A stretch of 64,000 nt of DNA from contig CAJXDP010000001.1 of assembly GCA_913052445.1 (NCBI GenBank), positions 1-64,000 on the forward strand, in the 5' to 3' direction. The notes under the pieces are model-generated. The model did not search any database and had not been told where the DNA came from. It saw only the letters and a list, made by a program, of their open reading frames with translations. Shown here in pieces: positions 35,447 through 44,770 of this stretch; the stretch's first letter is position 1, and each line of letters starts with the position of its first letter. The position numbers were made by a program, and so were the translations under genes. The stretch is from an uncultured Formosa sp. (GTDB lineage: Bacteria; Bacteroidota; Bacteroidia; Flavobacteriales; Flavobacteriaceae).

Positions 35447-36316
35447 TTAAGAGATAAGCTTGCTCAGACAATAGACTATTAATTTATCGATTGTTTTTTG
35501 AGGGTTTTTGCTAATGGTACCCAAACTTCTATTCGCTAAAATAGCATTCATAGAACACGCTTCGTGTCCTAATAATTTTGAAAGGCCATAAATGGCTGAT
35601 GTTTCCATTTCAAAATTTGTCACTCTTAATCCATTGAAATCAAAACTATTCATTTTATTGTTTAAACTGTCGTCTTGAATTTCTAAGCGTAAAATTCGGC
35701 CTTGAGGTCCATAAAACCCGCCACAGGTAGCAGTCATCCCTTTTAAAGTTTGATTACTGCTAAGAAGTCCTTCTAACCTTTTTGAATTATTAACGATTAC
35801 TGGGTAGGATTTTTTTGGACTCCAATTTGTGTGTTTTACAAAGGCTTGTTCAATCGATTCATTTTTTATATTTTCAATATTATAGGACTGAAGCATCCCA
35901 TTTATATCAATTCCATAACTGCTTAATACAAAGCTATCAACAGCTATATCAGGTTGCAGGGCTCCAGAAGTACCAATACGAACAATAGATAAACTAGTTT
36001 TATTCGTTTTAATTTCTCTGGTTTTAAAATCAATATTTACTAAAGCGTCTAATTCGTTGAGTACGATGTCAATATTGTCAGACCCAATTCCTGTTGAAAT
36101 TACAGAGATCCGTTTCCCTTTGAATATTCCTGTTTGTGTTTTGAATTCTCGGCTTTGAGTTTCAAATTCAATGGTTTCAAAATGCTTTGTAACTTCGATA
36201 ACTCGATCTTGATCACCTACAAAAATAATCGTGTCCGAAATATCTGAAGGTTTTAGATTAAGATGGTAAATACTACCATCTGAATTGAGTATAAGTTCAG
36301 AGTTTTTTATAGACAT
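35447..36316 (-). CDS. Nucleoside phosphorylase (uridine phosphorylase-like)
   Basis: 289 residues. PNP/UDP-type fold with IIFVGDQDRVIEVTKHF (nucleoside site), ISVISTGIGSDNIDIVLNEL (phosphate loop), IVRIGTSGALQPD and NFEMETSAIYGLSKLLGHEA, where the Glu-Met-Glu binds ribose. The family cleaves purine or pyrimidine nucleosides with phosphate. The ending suggests the uridine phosphorylase side, but this is not certain. It starts 15 nt after the SUI1/YciH gene, so it is third in the oxygenase-SUI1-phosphorylase operon. Confidence 0.85.
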   Translation of the reverse strand: MSIKNSELILNSDGSIYHLNLKPSDISDTIIFVGDQDRVIEVTKHFETIEFETQSREFKTQTGIFKGKRISVISTGIGSDNIDIVLNELDALVNIDFKTREIKTNKTSLSIVRIGTSGALQPDIAVDSFVLSSYGIDINGMLQSYNIENIKNESIEQAFVKHTNWSPKKSYPVIVNNSKRLEGLLSSNQTLKGMTATCGGFYGPQGRILRLEIQDDSLNNKMNSFDFNGLRVTNFEMETSAIYGLSKLLGHEACSMNAILANRSLGTISKNPQKTIDKLIVYCLSKLIS

Positions 36317-36331
36317 TTTATTCGCTTTATT

Positions 36332-36661
36332 TTAACCTCCAACACGTTTTACATTAAAGCCAAGTTCTTTAAGGAAGTTCATTATTTTATCACGGAAATC
36401 TCCTTGTATTATAATAGTATCATTTTTAAAACTACCTCCAACACTAAGTTTTTTTTTCAGGTCTTTGGCTATTGATTTAAAATCTTCATCAGCTCCCAAA
36501 TATCCCTCAATAATAGTGATTGGTTTTCCTTTTCGTTTTTCATATTTACAAATAATTGGAGCTTCTTGCGTCCAAATGGAAGTTTGTTTCTGTTCTAAAG
36601 TTGGTGCAGTACTTTCAATGTGATCAGGAAATAGATTTTTTAATTGATCTTTTAAATCCAT
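36332..36661 (-). CDS. SUI1/eIF1-like translation factor (YciH type)
   Basis: 109 residues. The C-terminal two thirds match the SUI1 domain: CKYEKRKGKPITIIEGYLG, then LKKKLSVGGSFKNDTIIIQG and FLKELGFNVKRVGG. Bacterial YciH resembles eukaryotic eIF1 and affects start-site fidelity in vitro; its role in Bacteroidota is not known. Its ATG shares a base with the stop of the oxygenase gene upstream (TAATG type junction at 36661). Confidence 0.9.
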   Translation of the reverse strand: MDLKDQLKNLFPDHIESTAPTLEQKQTSIWTQEAPIICKYEKRKGKPITIIEGYLGADEDFKSIAKDLKKKLSVGGSFKNDTIIIQGDFRDKIMNFLKELGFNVKRVGG

Positions 36662-37611
36662 TATTTTTTGCTTAGTCCAAGTTCTTTGATTCGTTGGTTT
36701 AAATATTCGCCAGCTGTAATGTCTTTAAATTGTTTTGGATTTTCAGCATCCACGCAGTTGTCCAAAACGTTTAAATCCATAGCGCTAATAGGGTGCATGA
36801 AAAATGGTATTGAATAACGAGAAGTTCCCCATTTTTCTGGTGGGGGATTGACAACACGATGTATAGTCGATTTTAATTTATTGTTAGTGTGTCGGGAAAG
36901 CATGTCACCCACATTAATCATAAGTTCATCAGGTTTTGCAATGGCATCAATCCATTCTCCTTGATGGTTTTGTACTTGTAAGCCTTTACCTTGGGCCCCC
37001 ATGAGTAAGGTTATTAGATTAATATCTCCATGAGCCGCAGCTCGTTCGGCATCTTTTGGCGCTTCTTTTATTGGTGGGTAATGAATGGGCCTAAGTATAC
37101 TATTTCCATTGTGAATGTAGTTGTCAAAATAATACTCATTCATATTAAGATAAATAGCTAAGGCTCTTAAAACATATTTAGCTGTTTTTTCAAGCATTCG
37201 ATACGTTTCTTTTCCTACCTTATTAAATTCAGATAATTCTTGAACTTCAATATTTTTATGATACTCTTTCTTCAATTCTGGATTGTTTTGAACAAACTGT
37301 CCAAAATGCCAATACTCTTTTAAATCTCCTTCTTTTTTTCCTTTAGCACTTTCTTTTCCAAATGACACATAACCCCGTTGCCCTCCGATTCCAGGAACTT
37401 CATAGTTTTGTTTCTGCTCTGTAGTTAAGTCAAAAAATTTTTTCACTTCAGAATAAAGAGATTTAACTAAAGAATCTTCTAAAAAATGACCTTTTAAAGC
37501 TACAAAACCTATAGTTTCATAAGCCTGACCAATATGATCCACAAATTTTTGTTTATCCACGGGACTATTTGATAAAAAATCTAAAAGATTAACACTTGGA
37601 ATTTTATTCAT
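36661..37611 (-). CDS. Isopenicillin N synthase-family 2-oxoglutarate/Fe(II) oxygenase
   Basis: 316 residues. A DIOX_N-type start (IPSVNLLDFLS), then the 2OG-Fe(II) core with HGDINLITLLMGAQGKGLQV (the first His and Asp of the facial triad). The LKSTIHRVVNPP segment has the second His, and the RYSIPFFMHP segment has the RxS 2OG-binding pair. It hydroxylates or desaturates an unknown small molecule; bacterial relatives are usually annotated only to family. First gene of the operon, with a good promoter at 37637 (TTG-N17-TATCTTTG). Confidence 0.85.
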   Translation of the reverse strand: MNKIPSVNLLDFLSNSPVDKQKFVDHIGQAYETIGFVALKGHFLEDSLVKSLYSEVKKFFDLTTEQKQNYEVPGIGGQRGYVSFGKESAKGKKEGDLKEYWHFGQFVQNNPELKKEYHKNIEVQELSEFNKVGKETYRMLEKTAKYVLRALAIYLNMNEYYFDNYIHNGNSILRPIHYPPIKEAPKDAERAAAHGDINLITLLMGAQGKGLQVQNHQGEWIDAIAKPDELMINVGDMLSRHTNNKLKSTIHRVVNPPPEKWGTSRYSIPFFMHPISAMDLNVLDNCVDAENPKQFKDITAGEYLNQRIKELGLSKK

Positions 37612-37636
37612 AGCTTTTCATTAATCATGTTATGTA

Positions 37637-37644
37637 CAAAGATA
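37637..37644 (-). promoter_or_regulatory. -7 box TATCTTTG (with TTG 17 nt upstream) for the oxygenase operon
   Basis: Exact TAnnTTTG match on the - strand, 25 nt before the ATG at 37611. A TTG precedes it with 17 nt between, inside the 17-23 nt range reported for Flavobacterium promoters. Confidence 0.55.
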
Positions 37645-37705
37645 GCAAATCAAAAGATTTACAAAAGACATTTTTAAAGATAAACTTTTCTAACTATTAT
37701 TTTCC

Positions 37706-37713
37706 TATTTTTG
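37706..37713 (+). promoter_or_regulatory. -7 box TATTTTTG for the E1 dehydrogenase gene
   Basis: Exact TAnnTTTG match 19 nt before the TTG start at 37733. If used, transcription would begin close to that start, which supports TTG 37733 over the later ATG at 37802. Confidence 0.45.
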
Positions 37714-37732
37714 AAATACAAATTAAATTCAT

Positions 37733-39727
37733 TTGATACCAATTTTTCAATACGACTACAAACAAGTTAATCGAGATACCAGAAAATCATTATATTTTAA
37801 TATGCTTAAATCTAGGCTTATTGAACAAAAAATGTTGATTTTGCTTCGTCAAGGTAAAATTTCTAAATGGTTTTCAGGCATTGGTCAAGAAGCTATTTCT
37901 GTAGGAGTTACTATGGCTTTACAATCGGATGAATATATATTACCAATGCACCGAAATTTAGGTGTTTTTACCACTCGAAACATACCACTAAGTCGTTTGT
38001 TTTCTCAGTGGCAAGGAAAGTCTAATGGCTTTACCAAGGGACGAGATCGCTCCTTTCATTTTGGAACTCAAGACTACAAGATCATAGGAATGATATCTCA
38101 TTTGGGTCCTCAGTTAGGAGTCGCTGACGGAATTGCACTTTCACATATTTTAAAAAAAGAATCTAAACTCACGGCAGTATTTTCTGGAGATGGAGGTACG
38201 AGTGAGGGGGATTTTCATGAAGCACTTAATGTGGCCTCTGTTTGGAATTTACCTGTCTTGTTTTGCATAGAAAATAATGGTTATGGGCTTTCAACTCCAA
38301 CTAATGAACAATATAACTGCGAATCACTTGCAGATCGTGGAGTTGGGTATGGCATGGAGTCTTTAGTGGTAGAGGGTAATAATATTTTAGAGGTTTTTAC
38401 AAAAGTTGATGCAATTGCAAAAAGTGTTCGTCTAAACCCTCGTCCAATACTAATTGAGTTTAAGACCTTTAGAATGCGTGGGCATGAAGAGGCTAGTGGT
38501 ACTAAATATGTTTCTCAAGACTTATTAGATAGTTGGGAGAAAAAAGATCCAATATTTAATTTTGAAAACCATCTTCTGGACAATAATGATATTTCTTCAG
38601 ATGATATAGCAGCTTTTAAAACCTCATTTACCAACGAAATCAATGAAGGTTTACAACTAGTCTTTAATGAGCCTGAGATTGTCCCAGATTTAGAAAATGA
38701 ATTGTCAGATGTTTTTAAATATTTTGACTATTCAGTTCTAGCCACTAAACCTTCAAACAATAAAGAGTATGTACGTCTTATTGATGCGGTTTCTGAAGGA
38801 TTGAGGCAGTCTATGGAAATACATTCAGATTTAGTCATCATGGGTCAGGATATTGCAGAATATGGAGGAGTTTTTAAAATTACTGAAAATTTTGTAGAAC
38901 AGTTCGGAAAAGATCGTGTTAGAAATACCCCTATTTGCGAGTCTGCAATTATTGAAGCTGCTATGGGCTTGTCTATAGCGGGTGTCAAATCTGTTGTAGA
39001 AATGCAATTTGCTGACTTTGTGTCCTCAGGATTTAATCCAGTTGTTAATTATCTCGCAAAATCTCACTACCGATGGGGACAAGCGGCAGATGTAGTTATT
39101 CGAATGCCTTGTGGTGCAGGGGTTGCAGCAGGTCCCTTTCATTCACAAACAAATGAAGCTTGGTTTACAAAAACTCCAGGCTTAAAAGTGGTATATCCTG
39201 CATTTCCATACGATGCAAAAGGCTTATTAGCGACGGCAATAAACGACCCAAACCCAGTATTATTTTTCGAGCACAAAGCTTTGTATAGACGTATTAGGCA
39301 GGAGGTTCCTATTGATTATTATACTTTACCACTAGGGATTGCTTCTCTAATCAAACATGGCACAGATGTGACTATAATTTCCTATGGAGCGGCGGTTCAT
39401 TGGGCACTTGAAACCTTAGAAAAAAATCCACATGTTTCAGCAGATTTAATTGATTTGAGATGCTTACAGCCTCTAGATTTTAAACTTGTGTTACAATCTG
39501 TTAAAAAAACTGGCAAAGCTATTATTTTACAGGAGGATTCTTTGTTTGGCAGTATTGCTTCAGATATTTCGTCTCAATTAATGGAACAGGCCTTTGAATT
39601 TTTAGATGCTCCCGTGAAAAGAGTGGCTAGTATAGAAACTCCGATTCCATTTGCAAGTGCTCTAGAACAGCAGTATCTTGCAAAGCGAACTTTTGAACAA
39701 GATTTAAAGCAACTTTTAGATTATTAA
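37733..39727 (+). CDS. 2-oxoacid dehydrogenase E1, fused alpha and beta subunits
   Basis: 664 residues. The alpha half (about 1-330) has KISKWFSGIGQEAISVGVTM, the thiamine-diphosphate motif GDGGTSEGDFHEALN (about 152) and the ENN end of that motif. The beta half (about 345-664) has VIMGQDIAEYGGVFKIT, TPICESAIIEAAMGLS and FFEHKALYRR. It resembles the branched-chain (2-oxoisovalerate) E1 of Bacteroidota, where the two subunits are fused; E2 and E3 are not in the window. A TTG start is used since the sequence before LKSRLIEQKM is conserved in type and no ATG is upstream. It ends 1 nt before the next gene. Confidence 0.9.
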   Translation: MIPIFQYDYKQVNRDTRKSLYFNMLKSRLIEQKMLILLRQGKISKWFSGIGQEAISVGVTMALQSDEYILPMHRNLGVFTTRNIPLSRLFSQWQGKSNGFTKGRDRSFHFGTQDYKIIGMISHLGPQLGVADGIALSHILKKESKLTAVFSGDGGTSEGDFHEALNVASVWNLPVLFCIENNGYGLSTPTNEQYNCESLADRGVGYGMESLVVEGNNILEVFTKVDAIAKSVRLNPRPILIEFKTFRMRGHEEASGTKYVSQDLLDSWEKKDPIFNFENHLLDNNDISSDDIAAFKTSFTNEINEGLQLVFNEPEIVPDLENELSDVFKYFDYSVLATKPSNNKEYVRLIDAVSEGLRQSMEIHSDLVIMGQDIAEYGGVFKITENFVEQFGKDRVRNTPICESAIIEAAMGLSIAGVKSVVEMQFADFVSSGFNPVVNYLAKSHYRWGQAADVVIRMPCGAGVAAGPFHSQTNEAWFTKTPGLKVVYPAFPYDAKGLLATAINDPNPVLFFEHKALYRRIRQEVPIDYYTLPLGIASLIKHGTDVTIISYGAAVHWALETLEKNPHVSADLIDLRCLQPLDFKLVLQSVKKTGKAIILQEDSLFGSIASDISSQLMEQAFEFLDAPVKRVASIETPIPFASALEQQYLAKRTFEQDLKQLLDY

Positions 39728-40603
39728 ATGGAATATCTGGACCTGTTTTTTACTGCTTTGTTGGGTACACTAGATTGGACCTGGAGGTCAATCTGCTTTG
39801 ATGTTCCTTGGACCCGAAATTATTTTTGGGGTCTTATAGCTATTTCACTAATTGTTTGGAGTCTTGAACTACTATTCCCATGGCGTAAACAACAAGCTAT
39901 TTTTAGGAAAGACTTTTTTCTAGATGGTTTTTATATGTTTTTTAATTTTTTCATTTTTAGCATATTCATAAGTGGCTTGTATAAAATTTTCACTAAGCTA
40001 GCTGTTGATAAATTTGAAATCTCAGCGAATTCAATCGCTGTTATAAATTTATCAAGTTTCCCGCCTTTAGTTCAGCTATTAGTATTTTTTATTCTACTAG
40101 ATTTTGTTCAATGGCTTACTCACATACTAATGCATCGTATTTCGTTTTTATGGAAGTTTCATAAAGTTCATCACTCAGTAAAAGAAATGGGTTTTGCAGC
40201 CCATCTTCGCTACCATTGGATGGAAAATATTGTTTACAAACCCTTTAAAGTAATTGTATTGATGCTAATTGGAGGGTTTCAGCCTGATCAGGCATTTATA
40301 GTTCACTTTATCGCTATTTCAATTGGACATCTTAATCATTCAAATATTAAACTTGATTACGGACCTTTTAAATATGTTTTTAATAACCCTATCATGCATT
40401 TGTATCACCATGCTAAGGAACTACCAGATGGTTTCAAATTAGGAGCTAATTTTGCAATAAGTTTAAGTTTATGGGACTATATTTTTAAGACTAATTACGT
40501 ACCTACACCCAATAAAGATATTATGTTAGGCTATAAAGATGACCGGCAAATGCCTTCAGGTTTTCTTGCTCAGTTATTTTATGGATTTAAAAAAGAAGAC
40601 TAA
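39728..40603 (+). CDS. Sterol desaturase / fatty acid hydroxylase family membrane protein
   Basis: 291 residues with about four membrane segments. It carries the di-iron histidine clusters expected of the family: HILMH (about residue 134), HKVHH (about 147), HLNH and LYHHAKE (about 225). Such enzymes add a hydroxyl group to fatty acids, carotenoids or sterol-like lipids at the inner membrane. The substrate is unknown. It follows the E1 gene with no gap (stop then ATG), so it is co-transcribed. A branched-chain lipid link is conceivable but speculative. Confidence 0.85.
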   Translation: MEYLDLFFTALLGTLDWTWRSICFDVPWTRNYFWGLIAISLIVWSLELLFPWRKQQAIFRKDFFLDGFYMFFNFFIFSIFISGLYKIFTKLAVDKFEISANSIAVINLSSFPPLVQLLVFFILLDFVQWLTHILMHRISFLWKFHKVHHSVKEMGFAAHLRYHWMENIVYKPFKVIVLMLIGGFQPDQAFIVHFIAISIGHLNHSNIKLDYGPFKYVFNNPIMHLYHHAKELPDGFKLGANFAISLSLWDYIFKTNYVPTPNKDIMLGYKDDRQMPSGFLAQLFYGFKKED

Positions 40604-40604
40604 C

Positions 40605-41630
40605 TTAATTATTGCTTATAGCACTTATAAAATCGGTAATTAGATAACTAATCAGTTTACCTGTTTGGTCATTTAAGTTCTCATTGTCGACTCTAGAAGC
40701 TTCAGAAATGTGTAGATATATAGCCTTTTTATGGCTTCCAAAAAAGTGTACAAATTGTCGTGTTTGACTTACCGAAAACCCACTTGGTGTTTGAGCGCTG
40801 CTTGGAATATTTTCAATTGCATCACAATCAATTTCAATTCCAAAGTTTGATTCTGATATAAATTTAATTGCATTTTTTTCACTCTTTTTTATACTATCTT
40901 TTTTTCGTATAATTAAGTCTTCAAATGAGCTAAACTTTATTTTTGATTTGCTAGCATTAATGTATTTTAAAATTTTCTTTGAAATATAATTTTCATGCAA
41001 ACCAAAAATAAAATATCGATCTAAAAATCCTTCTTCAAGAGCATAGCTAAAACCATTTCCACTGTGTCGGCCTTCAGGAGCTCTTAAATCTGTGTGGGCA
41101 TCGAAATTGATAGCATTAATTTTAGTCTTCATTGCCAATGCACACCCTTTAATTATTCCATAAGCATTATTGTGCCCACCCCCAACTACTATAGGAGTTT
41201 TGCCAGCTTTTACAATAGTGTAAACCAATTGATTTACATTTTGGTCTATTGTTTCTACTTGCTTACGATAGGTCATTAATGTCTTTTCTGTGTTTATTGA
41301 TGTGTGACTTGCATACAAGTCAGAAAAATCTAAGTGTCCTAATACTAATATATTTGATGCATTTGTATATTTATTACTCTGTATATTGAATAAAGCTTTT
41401 AAGACATAATCCCATATTTCTCTTGCGCCTGGGCGTCCATTATTGGCTAGAACACCAATATCCTCTTTAATTCCAAAAATTACAAATTTTATTTGAGGGT
41501 CATTGATTCTGTCAAGTAAATCACCTGGTTTGTTAAGATACTGTACGACTTGAGATAACTTTTTTTCTCCGATTCTTAATTTTGCTATTTTCTCTATAGT
41601 TTTAGAGCTAATAATTTGAAGACATTTCAT
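40605..41630 (-). CDS. hutG: Formimidoylglutamase-like arginase-family enzyme (HutG)
   Basis: 341 residues. Ureohydrolase metal motifs are IVVGGGHNNAYG (about residue 155), INFDAHTDLRAP (about 182) and GIEIDCDAIENIPSSAQTPS (about 265), giving the Mn-binding His/Asp set. A basic N-terminal extension precedes the catalytic core. Gene context with hutI suggests N-formimidoyl-L-glutamate hydrolysis to glutamate and formamide, the last step of histidine breakdown, rather than arginine hydrolysis. The 127-bp gap to hutI contains -7-like boxes, so it may have its own promoter. Confidence 0.8.
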   Translation of the reverse strand: MKCLQIISSKTIEKIAKLRIGEKKLSQVVQYLNKPGDLLDRINDPQIKFVIFGIKEDIGVLANNGRPGAREIWDYVLKALFNIQSNKYTNASNILVLGHLDFSDLYASHTSINTEKTLMTYRKQVETIDQNVNQLVYTIVKAGKTPIVVGGGHNNAYGIIKGCALAMKTKINAINFDAHTDLRAPEGRHSGNGFSYALEEGFLDRYFIFGLHENYISKKILKYINASKSKIKFSSFEDLIIRKKDSIKKSEKNAIKFISESNFGIEIDCDAIENIPSSAQTPSGFSVSQTRQFVHFFGSHKKAIYLHISEASRVDNENLNDQTGKLISYLITDFISAISNN

Positions 41631-41719
41631 TTATGACACATTTTACTGTATGTAAATTTACAATTAAAAAAAAACTTTAATATAAAATACCAAATCCGTT
41701 TAATGAAAAACCTGTATTG

Positions 41720-41727
41720 CAAATTTA
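41720..41727 (-). promoter_or_regulatory. -7 box TAAATTTG upstream of hutG
   Basis: Exact TAnnTTTG on the - strand, 90 nt before the hutG ATG. A second near match (TAAATTTA) lies in the 12-bp palindrome TGTAAATTTACA at 41651-41662, 22 nt before the ATG. Confidence 0.35.
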
Positions 41728-41757
41728 CATCTTAAATTTAGTTTGAAATAGAGTTTA

Positions 41758-42996
41758 TTATTCAATGAACTCACCATTAATCATTACTTTATATATAGGA
41801 TTGCTTCCAAAATGATAAGGTATTTGACGGTAAGAGGTTAAGTCTTTTGTTATTATCAAACTTGCTTTTTTTCCAATGCAAATACTGCCGTAATCCTCAG
41901 AAATATTCATTGCAAATGCGCCATTAATTGTCGCGGCATTAATAGCTTCTTCCGGTGACATATTCATTTTGATACAAGCAAGGCTGACAATGAAATTCAT
42001 ATTTCCACTTGGAGCAGACCCTGGATTAAAGTCAGTAGCCAGCGCAAGAGCTAGTCCTGAATTTATAAGCCACCTTGCAGGTGTATAGGGAATTCCTAGG
42101 AAAAAGGAACATCCTGGTAAAGCAACAGGCATCGTTTCGGCATTTTTTAAAACGGAGACATCTTCTTTACTTAGAACCTCTAAATGATCAACAGAAAGGG
42201 CTTTATGTTTTACCCCTAAAGCCACACCGCCAAATGAATTAAATTGATTGACATGAATTTTTGGAACGAGTCCATACTTAGTTGCTGCTTGTAAAACTTG
42301 TGAGGTTTCTTCTAAAGAAAAATATCCTTTTTCACAAAATACATCTATAAAATCTGCTAATTGCTCTTGGTGTATTTTAGGTAACATTTGATTGATTATT
42401 AAATCAATATATCCCACTTTATTGTCTTTGTATTTTTTGGGTATTGCATGTGCTCCCAAAAATGTAGCTTTGATTTTTACAGCAGAGTCTTTTTTTATTT
42501 TTTTAATAACTCTAAGCATCTTTAGTTCTGCTTTCGTGCTCAGCCCATATCCTGATTTGATTTCTAGAGCGCCAGTACCAAGCTTTATTAAGCCGTTTAC
42601 GCGTTCAATGGATTGTTTATAAAGATCACATTCACTAGCGTCTTGCAGGGTTTGAGCAGAGTTTAGTATTCCCCCACCCTTAGCAGCAATATCTTCGTAG
42701 GATAGACCATTAATTCGGTCTACAAATTCTTGAGACCGATCTCCAGCATACACGACATGAGAATGGCTATCACACCAGGTTGGTAGTATTATTTTACCTG
42801 TGACATCAATAACTTTGTCAGTCGCTTCAATAACTAAAGAACTCATAGTGCCATAACTATGTATGGCATCGTCTTTAACTCTTAAGAAGGCATTCTTAAT
42901 ATGCGGCAACTCAGACATCGATTTACCCATCACTTTTACTTCTGAAATTTCCCGTGTTTGAAGTAATTCTTTGATATGGATAAACAGTGTATTCAT
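41758..42996 (-). CDS. hutI: Imidazolonepropionase
   Basis: 412 residues from the ATG at 42996; the frame stays open to 43059, but that would lie inside fumC. Amidohydrolase fold with the metal pair in LPTWCDSHSHVVYAGDR, KIKSGYG-type substrate residues (LEIKSGYGLS), FLGAHAIP, and IHVNQF and DHLEVL histidine motifs. LATDFNPGSAPSGN carries the catalytic Asp. It opens the imidazolone ring to N-formimidoyl-glutamate. It starts 1 nt after the fumC stop, so fumC and hutI are one transcript. Confidence 0.96.
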   Translation of the reverse strand: MNTLFIHIKELLQTREISEVKVMGKSMSELPHIKNAFLRVKDDAIHSYGTMSSLVIEATDKVIDVTGKIILPTWCDSHSHVVYAGDRSQEFVDRINGLSYEDIAAKGGGILNSAQTLQDASECDLYKQSIERVNGLIKLGTGALEIKSGYGLSTKAELKMLRVIKKIKKDSAVKIKATFLGAHAIPKKYKDNKVGYIDLIINQMLPKIHQEQLADFIDVFCEKGYFSLEETSQVLQAATKYGLVPKIHVNQFNSFGGVALGVKHKALSVDHLEVLSKEDVSVLKNAETMPVALPGCSFFLGIPYTPARWLINSGLALALATDFNPGSAPSGNMNFIVSLACIKMNMSPEEAINAATINGAFAMNISEDYGSICIGKKASLIITKDLTSYRQIPYHFGSNPIYKVMINGEFIE

Positions 42997-42997
42997 A

Positions 42998-44398
42998 TTA
43001 CTTTTTAAATTTTCCAACCATGTTTTCTGGTTTGACCCATTTATCATAATTTTCAGCACTCACATATCCAAGATTAACGGCTTCTTCTTTTAAAGTAGTT
43101 CCGTTTTTATGAGCGGTATTGGCAATTTCTGCAGCTTTATAATATCCTATTTTGGTATTTAATGCCGTAATTAACATAAGGGAATTATTTAGTAATTTTT
43201 CAATAACATCCTGATTGGGTTCAATTCCAGAAGCACAGTGTGCTTCAAAACTAACAGCTGCATCTCCTAGGAGCTGTGCTGATTGTAAAAAATTAGCTGC
43301 CATCATTGGCTTAAATACATTTAATTCATAATGGCCTTGAGTTCCACCAATAGTAATAGCAACATCGTTACCCATTACTTGTGCACACACCATAGTCAAT
43401 GCTTCACATTGGGTAGGATTTACTTTCCCAGGCATAATTGAACTTCCAGGTTCGTTAGCTGGTATGGTGATTTCTCCAATTCCTGAACGAGGTCCTGAAG
43501 CCATCATACGAATGTCATTTGCAATCTTATTTAACGATACAGCAAGTTGTTTTAATGCGCCATGACTTTCTACAATCGCATCATGAGCAGCCAAAGCTTC
43601 AAATTTATTAGGAGCTGTTATAAATGGTAATTCAGTAAATTTTGCAATATAATTTGCGACGAGTTCTGAGTAGCCGTCGGGAGTATTTAACCCAGTTCCA
43701 ACGGCTGTTCCTCCTAAAGCTACTTCGCTTAAGTGTTCTAATGTATTATTGAGCGCTTTTAAACCATGATCTAACTGGGAGACATAGCCTGAAAATTCTT
43801 GCCCCAGCGTTAAAGGAGTGGCGTCCATAAGATGGGTCCGTCCAATTTTTACAACTGTTTCAAATGCTTCTGATTTTTCATGTAGTGTATCCCTTAGTTT
43901 TTGAATTCCTGGAATGGTCGATTCAATAATCAATTTGTAAGCCGCGATGTGCATTCCTGTTGGAAAAGTGTCGTTTGAAGACTGTGATTTATTTACGTCA
44001 TCATTGGGTTGAATTGTTTTTTCACCTTCTCCAACTGTTTTACCAGCAAGCTGATGGGCTCGGTTGGCAATAACTTCGTTCACATTCATGTTACTTTGGG
44101 TTCCAGAACCTGTTTGCCAAATTACTAAAGGGAATTGGCCGTCGTGTTTTCCGCTTAGAATTTCATCACATACTTGTGTGATCAAGTCTCTTTTTTCTGT
44201 AGAAAGAACTCCAAGTTCACAATTTGTAAATGCAGCTGCCTTTTTTAGGTATGCAAATCCGTAAATAATATCTATGGGCATTGAAGCTACGTTTCCTATT
44301 TTAAAATTATTTCGAGATCGTTCTGTTTGAGCCCCCCATAATTTATCTGCAGGCACTTTGACATCACCCATTGTGTCTTTTTCTATTCTAAACTTCAT
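42998..44398 (-). CDS. fumC: Class II fumarate hydratase
   Basis: 466 residues. It starts with [20 protein letters not shown]. Signatures are [51 protein letters not shown] and [16 protein letters not shown], all fixed in the FumC/aspartase family; the first two with the overall length favour fumarase. It hydrates fumarate to malate in the TCA cycle without an Fe-S cluster. A -7 box at 44417-44424 sits 19 nt upstream. Confidence 0.95.
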   Translation of the reverse strand: MKFRIEKDTMGDVKVPADKLWGAQTERSRNNFKIGNVASMPIDIIYGFAYLKKAAAFTNCELGVLSTEKRDLITQVCDEILSGKHDGQFPLVIWQTGSGTQSNMNVNEVIANRAHQLAGKTVGEGEKTIQPNDDVNKSQSSNDTFPTGMHIAAYKLIIESTIPGIQKLRDTLHEKSEAFETVVKIGRTHLMDATPLTLGQEFSGYVSQLDHGLKALNNTLEHLSEVALGGTAVGTGLNTPDGYSELVANYIAKFTELPFITAPNKFEALAAHDAIVESHGALKQLAVSLNKIANDIRMMASGPRSGIGEITIPANEPGSSIMPGKVNPTQCEALTMVCAQVMGNDVAITIGGTQGHYELNVFKPMMAANFLQSAQLLGDAAVSFEAHCASGIEPNQDVIEKLLNNSLMLITALNTKIGYYKAAEIANTAHKNGTTLKEEAVNLGYVSAENYDKWVKPENMVGKFKK

Positions 44399-44416
44399 AA
44401 CATCAGATTTTGATTA

Positions 44417-44424
44417 CAAATTTA
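44417..44424 (-). promoter_or_regulatory. -7 box TAAATTTG for fumC
   Basis: Exact TAnnTTTG on the - strand, 18 nt before the fumC ATG. It sits in a 12-mer (AAATTTACAATT, + strand 44418-44429) that recurs before hutG at 41654-41665. Confidence 0.45.
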
Positions 44425-44507
44425 CAATTTTTTCACTTTAAATCCATACGGTTACTAAGCTGTTGATAAATGTGAATTTTTATGTTGTAAAACTATTATT
44501 CTTATAG

Positions 44508-44515
44508 TATATTTG
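44508..44515 (+). promoter_or_regulatory. Promoter TTG-N20-TATATTTG for the small membrane protein
   Basis: A TTG at 44485-44487 and TATATTTG 20 nt later match the Flavobacterium consensus in both elements and spacing. The ATG is 23 nt downstream, preceded by a TAAAATAAA sequence. This is the best promoter in the window. Confidence 0.7.
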
Positions 44516-44538
44516 CAGTGTAAAATAAAGTATACAAT

Positions 44539-44709
44539 ATGTTTGATTTTGATCAGTATTTAGGATTTTTAGCTTTTTTATCAATTTTAACTTTAGGGTT
44601 TTGGTTAATGATTTTCTTATTAACTTTTGCAATCCCTTATTGGATCTTTGGATCTGCTATCGAACATTTTAAAGAAAAATTAGCGGCTCGCAAAGCCAAT
44701 TCAGAGTAA
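44539..44709 (+). CDS. Small membrane protein, 56 residues
   Basis: ATG at 44539 to TAA at 44707-44709. The protein starts MFDFDQYLGFLAF, has one or two hydrophobic segments (to about residue 39, including FWLMIFLLTFAIPYW), then a charged tail (HFKEKLAARKANSE). It has a consensus promoter before it and a hairpin terminator right after it, so it is a self-contained transcription unit between two - strand genes. I do not recognise the family. Anchored small proteins of this shape may modulate a membrane complex, but nothing here says which. Confidence 0.75.
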   Translation: MFDFDQYLGFLAFLSILTLGFWLMIFLLTFAIPYWIFGSAIEHFKEKLAARKANSE

Positions 44710-44739
44710 ATTAACCAATCATTATTTATATATTTTATA

Positions 44740-44769
44740 AAAAACCAAAACATAATTGTTTTGGTTTTT
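44740..44769. terminator. Bidirectional hairpin terminator
   Basis: A perfect 13-bp stem (AAAAACCAAAACA / TGTTTTGGTTTTT) with a TAAT loop. A-run and T-run at the two ends allow it to act on both strands. It lies between the small membrane protein and the convergent receptor gene, whose stop codon is at 44771-44773. Confidence 0.85.
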
Positions 44770-44770
44770 T

